A DNA stretch of 64,000 nt from Ignavibacteriales bacterium (GCA_026390815.1 JAPLFH010000056.1:62001-126000), one strand, 5' to 3'. Shown: positions 16,809-26,034, counted from the first letter of the stretch. The notes: generated by a model from the letters alone, not told the origin. A program made the numbers and translations.

Positions 16809-17390
16809 TCAAACGGATGAGGCTTTTTCTAAATCATGATTTCCTAATTTATTTTGTAAGCCGCCTGAATAAAAAAGCAGTAATACAACTCCAATAAAAA
16901 CTGCAATATCAGCAATATTAAAAATTGGCAAATGGTTATATGTGCGCCCAAACAGGCTAATATTAATGAAATCAACTTTAATAAAATCTACAACCTTACC
17001 AAAGCACAACGGACCATAGCCAAAAATTAATCCGTAAAAAAGCCTGTCAATCAAATTACCAATGGCGCCACCTAAAACTAACGCAACAGAAAATCTTTTC
17101 AAGAATTGTTCATTGCTTATTTTATACAAATAATAAACTATGGCTAAACAAATTACAATTCTAAAAATAGTAATTAATAGTTTGTATTCATCCCCAAAGT
17201 CAATTCCAAATGCAATTCCAGGGTTTTCTATAAAAGTAAATGAAAGGAATGTTCCAATAACATTATACTCATCACCATAAATCATCCCTTTTAATGAAAT
17301 GTGTAGGGATGGAATTGAAATGCCTTTAATAAATAATTTACAGGTTTGATCTGCAATTACAATTAGAAATGAAACAAAATATATTTTCAA
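16809..17390 (-). CDS. lspA: Lipoprotein signal peptidase (LspA), second copy
   Basis: 193-residue paralog of the next gene, with the same membrane layout and intact catalytic boxes GNLIDR and FNIADIAVFIG and the conserved FIENPGIAFG. It lies 15 bases after the DksA-like gene and 58 bases before the other lspA. Two adjacent lspA genes are uncommon; the duplicate may divide the substrate load of this lipoprotein-rich cell, which is inference. Several polar residues inside membrane segments differ between the copies, so their substrates may differ too. Confidence 0.88.
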   Translation of the reverse strand: MKIYFVSFLIVIADQTCKLFIKGISIPSLHISLKGMIYGDEYNVIGTFLSFTFIENPGIAFGIDFGDEYKLLITIFRIVICLAIVYYLYKISNEQFLKRFSVALVLGGAIGNLIDRLFYGLIFGYGPLCFGKVVDFIKVDFINISLFGRTYNHLPIFNIADIAVFIGVVLLLFYSGGLQNKLGNHDLEKASSV

Positions 17391-17405
17391 TAATAATTCA
17401 AATAA

Positions 17406-18140
17406 CTATTTATTTTTTTCTTGTTTCTGTTTAACTGGCAAACATAATTGGCTATGCGGAACTGCCATCAATCTTTCCTTCGGAATTAAAGGGCAAGTTG
17501 GACACAAATTTTGTGGCTCATCTATACATTCAATGCAAATTCCATAAGTACCGGTTTCAATACGATGAAGAGCGTCATCCAGGTATCCTAGAAATTTATT
17601 TTCTCTTTGCGCCCATAAGAAAATCTTTTCTCTTTCCATTGCATCTGTTCCCTGCTCTGCCATATGAAGCGAATAGGGAGAGTTTTCATTTACATATTGC
17701 CCGGTACTTGGATCCATCATTTGTTCTTTTAAATTCTGAAGCTGTTCCAGAATTTCCACTCTCTTATCCAGAATAACTTTCTTGAATGCATCCAGATCCT
17801 CTTTTCCATAGCCCTTCACTTTACGAACTACTTTTTTTGGTGAAGTAACCTCTACTACTGTATGAGCAGGAACTTTTTTCGTTACTTTCGGAATTTTATT
17901 TACTTTTTCCTTCTTCTCAACTTTAATTTTTTTAGCATTTTTTAATTCAATCTTTTTTGTCATAACACCTTTCACTTTATTTTTAACGGCTTTTTCCTTT
18001 ATCAATTTCTTTTTTACCGGGGCACTTTTTGCCTTGGGATTTACTTTTTTAGCAACTGGTTTTACAGCTTTTTTTACAACCTGCTTTGCCTTTGCAGCAG
18101 AAGTTTTTTTTGCTGGTTTCGTATTCGATTTAGCTGCCAT
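17406..18140 (-). CDS. DksA/TraR zinc-finger protein with histone-like Lys/Ala N-terminus
   Basis: 244 residues in two parts. Residues 1 to about 110 are a Lys/Ala/Pro low-complexity arm (AKQVVKKAVKPVAKKVNPKA) like the tail of histone H1 or bacterial H1-like proteins, fit to bind DNA or RNA. Residues about 115-244 are a DksA/TraR/YteA-type coiled coil and zinc finger, with CIEC, an inserted CPTC, and the LIPKERLMAVPHSQLC ending. DksA proteins reach into the RNA polymerase secondary channel and tune transcription. Position between ileS and lspA matches ylyA of Bacillus. The exact target is unknown. Confidence 0.8.
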   Translation of the reverse strand: MAAKSNTKPAKKTSAAKAKQVVKKAVKPVAKKVNPKAKSAPVKKKLIKEKAVKNKVKGVMTKKIELKNAKKIKVEKKEKVNKIPKVTKKVPAHTVVEVTSPKKVVRKVKGYGKEDLDAFKKVILDKRVEILEQLQNLKEQMMDPSTGQYVNENSPYSLHMAEQGTDAMEREKIFLWAQRENKFLGYLDDALHRIETGTYGICIECIDEPQNLCPTCPLIPKERLMAVPHSQLCLPVKQKQEKNK

Positions 18141-18167
18141 TATATAACCTCCAAAACTAAAAATATT

Positions 18168-21100
18168 TTATAGTTCTACCTTTTTAATATTGATCGCACA
18201 TTTATATTCGCCAATTTCAAATTCCTGCTTATAACCATCGAAAATTTTATCAGAAAATTTATCGGCTAATATTTCATTTATAATATATTCCTTAAAAGAG
18301 CGAACTGAATTTACTAATTTTTCTGAACCTTCAAAACTAATACTTATCCTATCAACAACATCAAGCCCTGCCTCTTTACGCATATTCTGAACGCGGTTTA
18401 CAAATTCCCTTGCTAATCCTTCCGCCAATAAATTGTCATCAAGTTTTGTATCAATTGCTACCGTAACGTTATCTTCAGTTTCAACAAGCCAGCCAGCTAT
18501 CTCTGTACTTACTATTTCAACATCATCCCGCGTAATTACAATTTCTTCATCATTTAATTGAATAGAAACAGTTTCACCTTTTTCTATTTGTGCAATTTCT
18601 TTTTTACCAAGAGTACGAATTGCATTAGCAACAGGATTTGCTTTTTTGCCAAATTTAGGTCCAATCGACTTGAAATTGGGTTTTGCTGATTTGCTAACAA
18701 TCTCAGAATCGTCTTCAAGTATTACCAGTTCTTTAATATTCACTTCTTCAAGAATTACTTCCTGCATTTTATTTATTGCAGTCCGCATTGTTTTATCAAC
18801 TGCTACCATCATCTTGCTTAACGGCTGTCGAACCTTCAAGTTGTTTTTGGCACGCATCGAACGTGCAATTCCAACTACACGCTGCGCAATATCCATTTTT
18901 TCTTCAAGTTCTTTTTCAGAGTAAGATGGTTTTAAAAATTCTGTTAAATGAACTGATTCAGCATTTTCTCTACCGGTAACTTTGTTCAGGTTCAGGTAAA
19001 TTTCTTCGGAAATAAATGGTGCGAATGGAGAAGTTAATTTAACAACTGAATTCAGGCATTCGTACAAAGTCTGATACGCAGAAAGTTTACTCTTGTTCAT
19101 TTCCGATTTCCAGAACCTTCTTCTGCTTCTTCTTACATACCAGTTAGAAAGCTGATCGATAGTAAATGAAGACACAAGTCTGGCAGCTTTTGTAACATCG
19201 TAATTGTCCATCAACTCTTCATACTCAGAAATTACAGAGCTAAGTTTAGAAATTATCCAGCGGTCAATCTCCGGTCTTTCTTCATACGGAATAAAATCTT
19301 CCCTGAAAGAAAAATTATCGATGTTTGCATAAAGAGCAAAGAATGAATAAGTATTAAGCAAAGTTCCAAAGAATTTCCTCTGAACCTCAACAATGCCTTC
19401 TTCATCAAACAAAGTTGGTTTCCATGGAGGACTTGTAGTAACCAGATACCAGCGTGTTGCATCTGCGCCATATTTATCAAATAATTCAAAAGGACTAACA
19501 GTATTCCCTTTGGATTTGGACATCTTCTGTCCAAACTTATCAAGGATAAGTTCGTTAACAAGAATATTTTTATAAGCGACACTATCAAACAGCATTGTAG
19601 CAATTGCGTGCAAAGTATAGAACCATCCGCGTGTTTGATCAATTCCTTCGCAAATAAAATCGGAAGGAAAATTTTCCTCGAACCATTTTTTATTTTCAAA
19701 AGGATAATGATATTGAGCAAACGGCATTGCTCCGGAATCGAACCATACATCAATCAATTCTGGTGTTCTTCTGTAAATTTTTCCATTCCGTTCGAAGAAA
19801 ATTTCATCAACAAATGGTTTGTGTAAATCAATTTGTTCAAGTTCGGAAACAGAAATTCGTTTCCCATCTTTCTCAATAAATCCTTCTTTTAATTGATCTA
19901 TGCTGCCCACAGCAAACATATCATTGTCTTCACTAACCCAAATAGGAAGTGGAGTAGCCCAAAAGCGGTCGCGTGAAAGCGCCCAATCTTTATTCTCTTC
20001 AAGCCAGTTTCCAAAGCGTCCGCTGCCAACTTCGGATGGAACCCAATTGATTGTTTTATTCAGATCTACCATGCGCTTAGCAATTGAAGTTGTTCTTATA
20101 AACCAGGATTCTCGCGCGTAATAAATAATCGGCACATCCTGGTTTCTCCAGCTAAAAGGGTATGAGTGAAGAATAGTTTCCCGTTTGAATAATCTCCCCA
20201 TCTCTTTAAGTTTTTTAATAATATGTTTGTCAGCATCTTTAACAAACTGCCCGGCAAAATCTGTAACTTCACTTGTAAACAATCCACCTCTTGTAACCGG
20301 CTGTAGCATTGGAAGGTTATACTTTTTAGAAATTTCATAATCATCTGCACCAAACGCCGGGGCAATGTGAACAATACCAGAACCATCTTCTGTGCTTACA
20401 AAATCTCCTTCAATAACATAATAAGCTTTTTTGTTTGGTATAACATAAGTGAATAGCGGTTCGTATTCTTGTCCGGCTAATTCGTGCCCTTTATATTCTG
20501 CAACAATTTCCGGTTCACCATCAATAACAGCAAGGCGGGATTTGGCAAGAATTAAATATTCATCTTTGATTTTTACTTTCAGATAATCAATGTCAGAACC
20601 AACAGCAAGTGCCACATTGGAAATAAGTGTCCAGGGTGTTGTAGTCCATACCAAAAAATAAGTTGGTCCTTCTTTTGTAAATTGGGAATCTTTTAACGGC
20701 ATTACAACATAAACAGAAGGATCCTGAACATCACGGTAACCGAGAGCGAGTTCGTGAGAAGAAAGAACCGTTTCTGATTTTGGATCCTGAGGAACAACTT
20801 TGTAATCTTTATAAATAAGTCCTTTATCAAATAAAGTTTTTAACGCCCACCAAACTGATTCGATGTATTCATTGGTGCAGGTAACATAAGCATCATCAAG
20901 ACGAAGCCAGTAGCCCATGCGGGTAGTCATCTTTTCCCACATATCAGTATACTTAAAAACAGAATCTCGGCAGGCGGCGTTATATTTTTCTATTCCGAAA
21001 TCTTTTATTTCACTTTTGTTTTTTATTCCAAGCGCTTTTTCAACTTCAATTTCTACAGGTAAACCGTGTGTATCCCAACCTGCTTTGCGATGTACCTGGT

Positions 21101-21329
21101 AGCCTTTAAGAGTTTTGTAGCGGCAAATTAAATCCTTTAAGGTTCTTGCCATTACGTGGTGTAAGCCAGGTTTGCCATTGGCAGTTGGCGGACCTTCATA
21201 AAAAGTAAACGGTTTTGTTTCGCTGCGTGTTGTAACACTTTTTTCAAAAATATTATTCTTATTCCAGAACTCTAATATGTTATTTTCGATCTCCGGATAA
21301 CCAATTTTTTCTAAGTTTTGTTTGAACAT
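18168..21329 (-). CDS. ileS: Isoleucyl-tRNA synthetase, type 2, with swapped HIGH motif
   Basis: 1053-residue class I synthetase that charges tRNA-Ile and edits valine. The motif expected to read H-x-G-H is G-L-H-H here (residues 55-58, after PPTANGKP), and KMSKS is intact (KMSKSKGNTVSP). The connective editing domain and a long C-terminal region without the zinc finger of type 1 enzymes point to the type 2 (eukaryote-like) IleRS. Type 2 enzymes tolerate mupirocin, and those with GXHH are reported as extremely resistant. It sits between a membrane-protein gene and the DksA-like gene in the long operon. Confidence 0.95.
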   Translation of the reverse strand: MFKQNLEKIGYPEIENNILEFWNKNNIFEKSVTTRSETKPFTFYEGPPTANGKPGLHHVMARTLKDLICRYKTLKGYQVHRKAGWDTHGLPVEIEVEKALGIKNKSEIKDFGIEKYNAACRDSVFKYTDMWEKMTTRMGYWLRLDDAYVTCTNEYIESVWWALKTLFDKGLIYKDYKVVPQDPKSETVLSSHELALGYRDVQDPSVYVVMPLKDSQFTKEGPTYFLVWTTTPWTLISNVALAVGSDIDYLKVKIKDEYLILAKSRLAVIDGEPEIVAEYKGHELAGQEYEPLFTYVIPNKKAYYVIEGDFVSTEDGSGIVHIAPAFGADDYEISKKYNLPMLQPVTRGGLFTSEVTDFAGQFVKDADKHIIKKLKEMGRLFKRETILHSYPFSWRNQDVPIIYYARESWFIRTTSIAKRMVDLNKTINWVPSEVGSGRFGNWLEENKDWALSRDRFWATPLPIWVSEDNDMFAVGSIDQLKEGFIEKDGKRISVSELEQIDLHKPFVDEIFFERNGKIYRRTPELIDVWFDSGAMPFAQYHYPFENKKWFEENFPSDFICEGIDQTRGWFYTLHAIATMLFDSVAYKNILVNELILDKFGQKMSKSKGNTVSPFELFDKYGADATRWYLVTTSPPWKPTLFDEEGIVEVQRKFFGTLLNTYSFFALYANIDNFSFREDFIPYEERPEIDRWIISKLSSVISEYEELMDNYDVTKAARLVSSFTIDQLSNWYVRRSRRRFWKSEMNKSKLSAYQTLYECLNSVVKLTSPFAPFISEEIYLNLNKVTGRENAESVHLTEFLKPSYSEKELEEKMDIAQRVVGIARSMRAKNNLKVRQPLSKMMVAVDKTMRTAINKMQEVILEEVNIKELVILEDDSEIVSKSAKPNFKSIGPKFGKKANPVANAIRTLGKKEIAQIEKGETVSIQLNDEEIVITRDDVEIVSTEIAGWLVETEDNVTVAIDTKLDDNLLAEGLAREFVNRVQNMRKEAGLDVVDRISISFEGSEKLVNSVRSFKEYIINEILADKFSDKIFDGYKQEFEIGEYKCAINIKKVEL

Positions 21330-21378
21330 TTTTCCGTACTATTTTTTACTGAATTATGAATTAAAATGATTTATTGAA

Positions 21379-21996
21379 TTATTCCCGTTCTTCGTATTTC
21401 CGGATCAGCTCTCTTTCTATTTGAATAAACTCTTTCAAATTTCTTTCAAGTTTTTCTTTTTTATCAATAAAACTTTTTGCCTGGGTTTCAGCATCCAGAA
21501 TAATTTTTTCTGCTTTCAGTTTTGCTTCCTTCAATTCCAATTCGGCTTCTTTTTTTGCATCGGTAATCAATTGTTCGTATGCTTCAACTCTAAAATTTTG
21601 ATTTGAAAGATGTTTTTGAATTGTAAGCAATTCTTTAACAGCCATTCCAAAAAATCCCATACAACCCAGTGTAACATCACGTAAACTATAAAGGATCAAG
21701 TTCTCAGCAATAAACTGGCTTGAGCCAAAATATTCTTTGAAAACGGAAATCAAAATTACACTTAAAGCCGTGGTAGCAACAATCATTGCAAAGACAATCC
21801 TACCACCAAACTTCCAGCCAAGCGTTGTGGTAATTAACCAACCGCATGCAAAGGAAAAAAGAGAAAGCACAAACCAAACTGCAAAATTCAAATCGCCAAA
21901 AGAAAAAAGTTTTGTATCTAAAAAGTTGGATACAAAAACGAATAGAGAAAGTAGTAAAGGCGTTAAATAATAATATTTCTTTCTCTGTGCATTCAT
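21379..21996 (-). CDS. Four-helix membrane protein with C-terminal coiled coil
   Basis: 205 residues: four hydrophobic segments (about 10-30, 38-58, 65-85, 100-120), then a charged helix of about 75 residues rich in Lys, Glu and Ala (KKEAELELKEAKLKAEKI), surely a coiled coil on the cytoplasmic side. Its ATG overlaps the punA stop by four bases. In Bacillus this place near divIVA is held by ylmG, also a small membrane protein, but the sequence is not YlmG-like. No family recognised; a partner of the DivIVA-domain protein is a reasonable guess. Confidence 0.6.
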   Translation of the reverse strand: MNAQRKKYYYLTPLLLSLFVFVSNFLDTKLFSFGDLNFAVWFVLSLFSFACGWLITTTLGWKFGGRIVFAMIVATTALSVILISVFKEYFGSSQFIAENLILYSLRDVTLGCMGFFGMAVKELLTIQKHLSNQNFRVEAYEQLITDAKKEAELELKEAKLKAEKIILDAETQAKSFIDKKEKLERNLKEFIQIERELIRKYEERE

Positions 21997-22814
21997 AATT
22001 TTTTAATCACTTCTTTCATAATTATAGTCATTTTTGGTTCAGCCTTCATCGCTGTTTCAATTATTTGCTGAACTGAAACCGGTTTTAGAGTTTCTGGAAA
22101 ACATTCATCAGTAATAATGCTAATTCCCAGAACTTTCATTCCCATATGATTTGCAATTATATTTTCCGGGATGGTAGACATACCAACTACATCTGCTCCG
22201 GTTGCACGCAGGAATTTATATTCGGCGCGGGTTTCCAGATTTGGCCCGGGAACAGCTATATAAACACCTTTCTGGATTTTTAATTTGTTTTCAAGTGCAA
22301 CTTCTTCGGCAAGTTTAATAAGTTCTAAATTGTATGGTTCACTCATGTCTGGAAATCTTGGACCAAGTTCATCTTCATTTTTTCCAATAAGAGGATTATC
22401 CCCCAGCAAGTTGATGTGATCAGTCATCAACATTATATCGCCACGTACATAATCGGCGTTCATACCACCGCAAGCATTGGAAACAAGCAAAGTATCAACA
22501 CCAAGGAATTTCATTACACGTACCGGGTAAGTAATTTGCTGCATTGTGTAGCCTTCATAGTAATGGAAACGACCCTGCATTGCTACAACATTTTTTCCAT
22601 TAATCTTTCCAAATATCAGTTTACCGTTATGCGATTCTACTGTTGATAATGGGAAATGAGGTAAATCAGCATAATTAATTTCGGCAGTAATCTCAATTTC
22701 TTTAACTAACCCGCCAAGTCCGGTTCCCAATATTATTCCAATTGAATAATTTTCAGATGTCTTTTCTCTGATTACTTGCAAAGTTTCATTTATTTTGTTT
22801 AATAAGTCGGTCAT
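21993..22814 (-). CDS. punA: Purine nucleoside phosphorylase
   Basis: 273 residues, trimeric type (PNP/MTAP family). It cleaves purine nucleosides with phosphate in salvage. Seen: GTGLGG near the start (phosphate site), ESHNGKL (Ser/His of the phosphate site), GRFHYYEG, SNACGG, PGPNLETRAEY with the purine-binding Glu, and MSTIPE. At the place of the human Asn243, which reads the purine 6-oxo group, this protein has Asp (SIITDECFP). It overlaps divIVA and the next membrane gene by four bases each. Confidence 0.9.
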   Translation of the reverse strand: MTDLLNKINETLQVIREKTSENYSIGIILGTGLGGLVKEIEITAEINYADLPHFPLSTVESHNGKLIFGKINGKNVVAMQGRFHYYEGYTMQQITYPVRVMKFLGVDTLLVSNACGGMNADYVRGDIMLMTDHINLLGDNPLIGKNEDELGPRFPDMSEPYNLELIKLAEEVALENKLKIQKGVYIAVPGPNLETRAEYKFLRATGADVVGMSTIPENIIANHMGMKVLGISIITDECFPETLKPVSVQQIIETAMKAEPKMTIIMKEVIKKL

Positions 22815-23347
22815 AATAATTTTTCCAAAATATCATCTACATCTATATCAAGTTTTTTTGTCTGTTCAAGTTTTTTTGCAGCATTAACTTCATTTGGAAA
22901 TTCATCGGTTTTTATATCAAGCAATCCTGCCTGCGAATTAATTAATGCTTTTAATTTAGCAACTATAAGCGCTTTCTCCTCTCTTAATCCTAAAACAGAA
23001 TTCCTAATTCCATCAGCCGCTTCTCTTGCTTTATCAAGGATTTGCTGCGCTTTTATCTCAGCTTCTTTTAGCATTAGAACAGATTGTTTCTTTGCAGAAT
23101 CTACAGCCCGGGAAGATGATTCGTGTGCCTTTAATAATGTATCCTGCAAATTTTTTTCAATCTTCCGGTATTCATTAATTCTGGAAGTTGTTTTTTCAAG
23201 ATCCTTTTTAAGAGAATCATTTTCATTGTTCAGTTTCTCAAATTCATCTGAAAGTTTTTCAAGAAATAGCTGCACTTCAGCTTTATCGTAACCACGAAGT
23301 GATTTATTAAACTCCTGGTTTTTAATATTGAAAGGAGAAAACTTCAT
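22811..23347 (-). CDS. divIVA: DivIVA-domain coiled-coil protein
   Basis: 178 residues. The first 40 residues match the DivIVA membrane-binding head (FSPFNIKNQEFNKSLRGYDK, then AEVQLFLEKL), followed by a long coiled coil to about residue 140. DivIVA proteins mark curved membrane at poles and division sites in Gram-positive bacteria; related proteins are common in other phyla with unclear roles. The location right after yggS and before ileS is the same as in Bacillus. Start fixed by the four-base overlap with yggS. Confidence 0.85.
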   Translation of the reverse strand: MKFSPFNIKNQEFNKSLRGYDKAEVQLFLEKLSDEFEKLNNENDSLKKDLEKTTSRINEYRKIEKNLQDTLLKAHESSSRAVDSAKKQSVLMLKEAEIKAQQILDKAREAADGIRNSVLGLREEKALIVAKLKALINSQAGLLDIKTDEFPNEVNAAKKLEQTKKLDIDVDDILEKLL

Positions 23348-24045
23348 TGTTCCTTCCAGCTTTTGGAATAATTCCGTTCACCAAATATTGCAGTTCCTAA
23401 CCTAATCATTGTTGAACCTTCTTGAATCGCAATTTCAAAATCATTTGTCATTCCCATTGAGAGTTCAGGTATTTTGAAACCTTTTTCATTTAAGATGGTC
23501 TTTAATTTACGTAAATCAGAAAAACATTTCCTAATATTTTTTTCATCTTCGGTAAACGGAGCCATCGTCATTAAGCCAACCAAATTTAAATACTGGGCAT
23601 TCTGTGCATAAGCAACTGAATCAAAAATTTCCGAAATATTTCTAATACCGTATTTTTCTTCCTCTTCAGATGTTTTTATTTCTAATAGAATTTTTTGAAT
23701 ACACTTTAATTTTTGTGCCTGATTATTTATTTCTTCAGATAATCTTAAGGAATCCACAGAATGTATATAAGCCGCTTTACCTACAACAAATTTAACTTTG
23801 TTCCTCTGAAGGTGTCCGATAAAATGCCAATCAATGTTATCTGCAACCAAAGGAAATTTTTCCGCGAATTCTTGAGCCTTGTTCTCACCTAAATCTTTTA
23901 TACCAACTTTAATCACTTCTTGAATAGAGGTGATTCCTGTGTTTTTACTAACCGCAATAATTTTAATTTCATCTGGATTTCTTCCAACGTTTTTACAAAT
24001 ACGAGTTATCTTTTCTTTAACAATATTTAGGTTTTCAGAAATCAT
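23344..24045 (-). CDS. yggS: YggS/PLPBP family pyridoxal-phosphate homeostasis protein
   Basis: 233-residue PLP-binding barrel without known enzyme activity, linked to vitamin B6 and amino-acid balance. Seen: the PLP lysine in IIAVSKN (about residue 34), LGENKAQEF, HFIGHLQRNK, GLMTMAPF and the C-terminal LSMGMTNDFE and MIRLGTAIFG. It is the first gene of the long operon; a promoter-like sequence lies just before it and leaves a very short leader without a clear ribosome site. Confidence 0.92.
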   Translation of the reverse strand: MISENLNIVKEKITRICKNVGRNPDEIKIIAVSKNTGITSIQEVIKVGIKDLGENKAQEFAEKFPLVADNIDWHFIGHLQRNKVKFVVGKAAYIHSVDSLRLSEEINNQAQKLKCIQKILLEIKTSEEEEKYGIRNISEIFDSVAYAQNAQYLNLVGLMTMAPFTEDEKNIRKCFSDLRKLKTILNEKGFKIPELSMGMTNDFEIAIQEGSTMIRLGTAIFGERNYSKSWKEQ

Positions 24046-24061
24046 ACACGAATTGGGTGTG

Positions 24062-24092
24062 TAAACGTATTGGTTTTAGGAATAAAAATCAA
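24062..24092 (-). promoter_or_regulatory. Promoter candidate for the yggS-divIVA-ileS-lspA operon
   Basis: On the minus strand TTG (24092-24090), 20 bases, then TACGTTTA (24069-24062), 7 of 8 to TAnnTTTG. The expected start would lie only about 10 bases before the yggS ATG. Confidence 0.45.
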
Positions 24093-24132
24093 CGCTATAA
24101 TCGCTCTATTGTAATTCCCGGGTATTGATCAA

Positions 24133-26034
24133 TTATTTTTTAAATACAACCTTGAACGAAGAACCCTGCCCTTTTGTACTATCAACAATAATTTCCGCAT
24201 TATTAAGCACGGCATATTTTTTCACTAAAGCTAATCCCAATCCGTTCCCTTCAAATCTTCTGGAGTAACCTGATTCTTCCTGGGCAAATGGGCTAAACAG
24301 ATTTTTCTGGAAATCTTTTGAGATTCCAATTCCAGTATCTTTTACTTCAACATAAATTTCATTTTGGTCATTTTTGTCTAAGATGAGTTCTATTTTACCT
24401 TTTGGAGTATATTTTATTGCGTTATCTATTAGGTTGGTAAATATTTGTGTAACCGTATAAAGATCGCAAAGTACAAGTTCAGTTACATTTTCATTTTTAA
24501 AAATAAACTCTAAATTTCTTTCTTTAGCTGTTGCTGCAAACTCCACATAAACAATATTAAGTATTTCTTTTTGAAGATCAATTTTTTTAGGATTCAATTC
24601 AAAATTACCGGTTTGAAGTTGTGACATATTAAGAATAAGATCAATAGTTCTTACCAGTCTTCTACCACCACTTTCAATAATCTGGAAACTTGAAACTAAA
24701 TCATCATTCACTTTATCAATTAAATCATCCTTTATTAAAGCAGAAAAACTAAGAATAGTATTAACAGGAGTTCTGATCTCGTGCGACACCTGGGCAAGAA
24801 ATTCTGTTTTTAATCTATCGGATTTTTCAGCTTCTTCCTTTGCTTTAATTAACTCCTTTTCTGCTTTACTTCTAGTTTTAATGTTCAAGAATAAAAATAC
24901 TATCGTTACAGAAAGGATTAAAAATGCAATTGAAATTATCCAAACGTATTCAATGTATTCATTATAAAATGAAGTTGGTTTATTTATTACAAGTCGGTTT
25001 AAAGGAAGTTCACTTGCATTAATATTGAATTTTTTTAATTGGTTATAATCAAACAGGTATCTAAAATTTCCGTTTTCAATTACCGGAATTTTAAAAGCAT
25101 TTTCACCATTCAAAATTTTGGCAGCCATATCTGCTAAGACAATACCTTGAGTAAATGATTTAACCTGTAAACAACCAACTACACCATAATTCAATGTTGA
25201 ACTCCAACAACTATAAATTGGAACGTTCAACTTTCTGGATAATGTTAAAGCTGTCTTTTGTGGAGAAAGAAATTGTCCCTCAGCATCTGTCATTAATCCA
25301 AATAGAAGTATTAAAGAATTTGAAGCTGCTTTTTTTAGCGCTTCAATATCTGAAACAGAAAATTTCTTAAAAACTCTAAAATTTACAACGTTACTTAAAT
25401 GTGGTAATAGGCTATCTATTAATCGATATTGTTGTTTACCTAAATTACTCTCATCAAACAGAACCAAAACATTCTTTATTTCTGGATGCAACACAATTGC
25501 TGTTTCAATCAACGGTTCCAGGCTAATTTTATCAACAATACCGGTTATAGATCTTTTAACTGCTGCAGCAGTATAATCAATATCTGAAATACCTGAAAAC
25601 AAGATTGGGATATCAGGGAAATACTTGTCAGTTCGATCAATTAAGAACCGGAAAGATCTATCGTCAATAGCAACAATTAATTTTGGGTGCTTGTTTATAA
25701 ACTTATCTCGAATAGTTTTTTCATCTTCTGGATTGTTATTAATTGATAATAATGAATTAAAATCGATATATATTGTTTCAGTTTCTACCTGGGGTAATTT
25801 ATTAATTAAAGAAAAGACAAAACTGTTTAATAAGGAACTGGTCCATGTATATTCTGGCTCTTGGGATTTTATTATTAAAACGAAATTCTTGTGTGTTTCC
25901 GGTTGTTTTGCAATAAGTTCTGTTATAAGCAAATATTGAAAAACCAAAATTAAGGAAACTATTAAGATCACCTTAGCTGAGTTTCTGGGTGAAATAAAAT
26001 TAGATTTTTGAAGATTAGAATGTGTATAGTTCAT
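24133..26034 (-). CDS. Sensor histidine kinase with ABC substrate-binding-like sensor
   Basis: 633 residues: membrane anchor near residue 30-45, a periplasmic domain (about 50-355) resembling the ABC_sub_bind fold (NVLVLFDESNLGKQQYR, LLFGLMTDAEGQFLS), a second membrane helix near 365-385, then HisKA with the phospho-His in AQVSHEIRTPVN and a HATPase domain (DLYTVTQIFTNLIDNAIKY, DTGIGIS, GNGLGLALVKKY). It would sense a small periplasmic ligand and phosphorylate a response regulator. No regulator gene is next to it, so it is an orphan kinase. Its kinase core is closely related to that of the PAS kinase at 36.6-38.8 kb. Confidence 0.88.
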   Translation of the reverse strand: MNYTHSNLQKSNFISPRNSAKVILIVSLILVFQYLLITELIAKQPETHKNFVLIIKSQEPEYTWTSSLLNSFVFSLINKLPQVETETIYIDFNSLLSINNNPEDEKTIRDKFINKHPKLIVAIDDRSFRFLIDRTDKYFPDIPILFSGISDIDYTAAAVKRSITGIVDKISLEPLIETAIVLHPEIKNVLVLFDESNLGKQQYRLIDSLLPHLSNVVNFRVFKKFSVSDIEALKKAASNSLILLFGLMTDAEGQFLSPQKTALTLSRKLNVPIYSCWSSTLNYGVVGCLQVKSFTQGIVLADMAAKILNGENAFKIPVIENGNFRYLFDYNQLKKFNINASELPLNRLVINKPTSFYNEYIEYVWIISIAFLILSVTIVFLFLNIKTRSKAEKELIKAKEEAEKSDRLKTEFLAQVSHEIRTPVNTILSFSALIKDDLIDKVNDDLVSSFQIIESGGRRLVRTIDLILNMSQLQTGNFELNPKKIDLQKEILNIVYVEFAATAKERNLEFIFKNENVTELVLCDLYTVTQIFTNLIDNAIKYTPKGKIELILDKNDQNEIYVEVKDTGIGISKDFQKNLFSPFAQEESGYSRRFEGNGLGLALVKKYAVLNNAEIIVDSTKGQGSSFKVVFKK

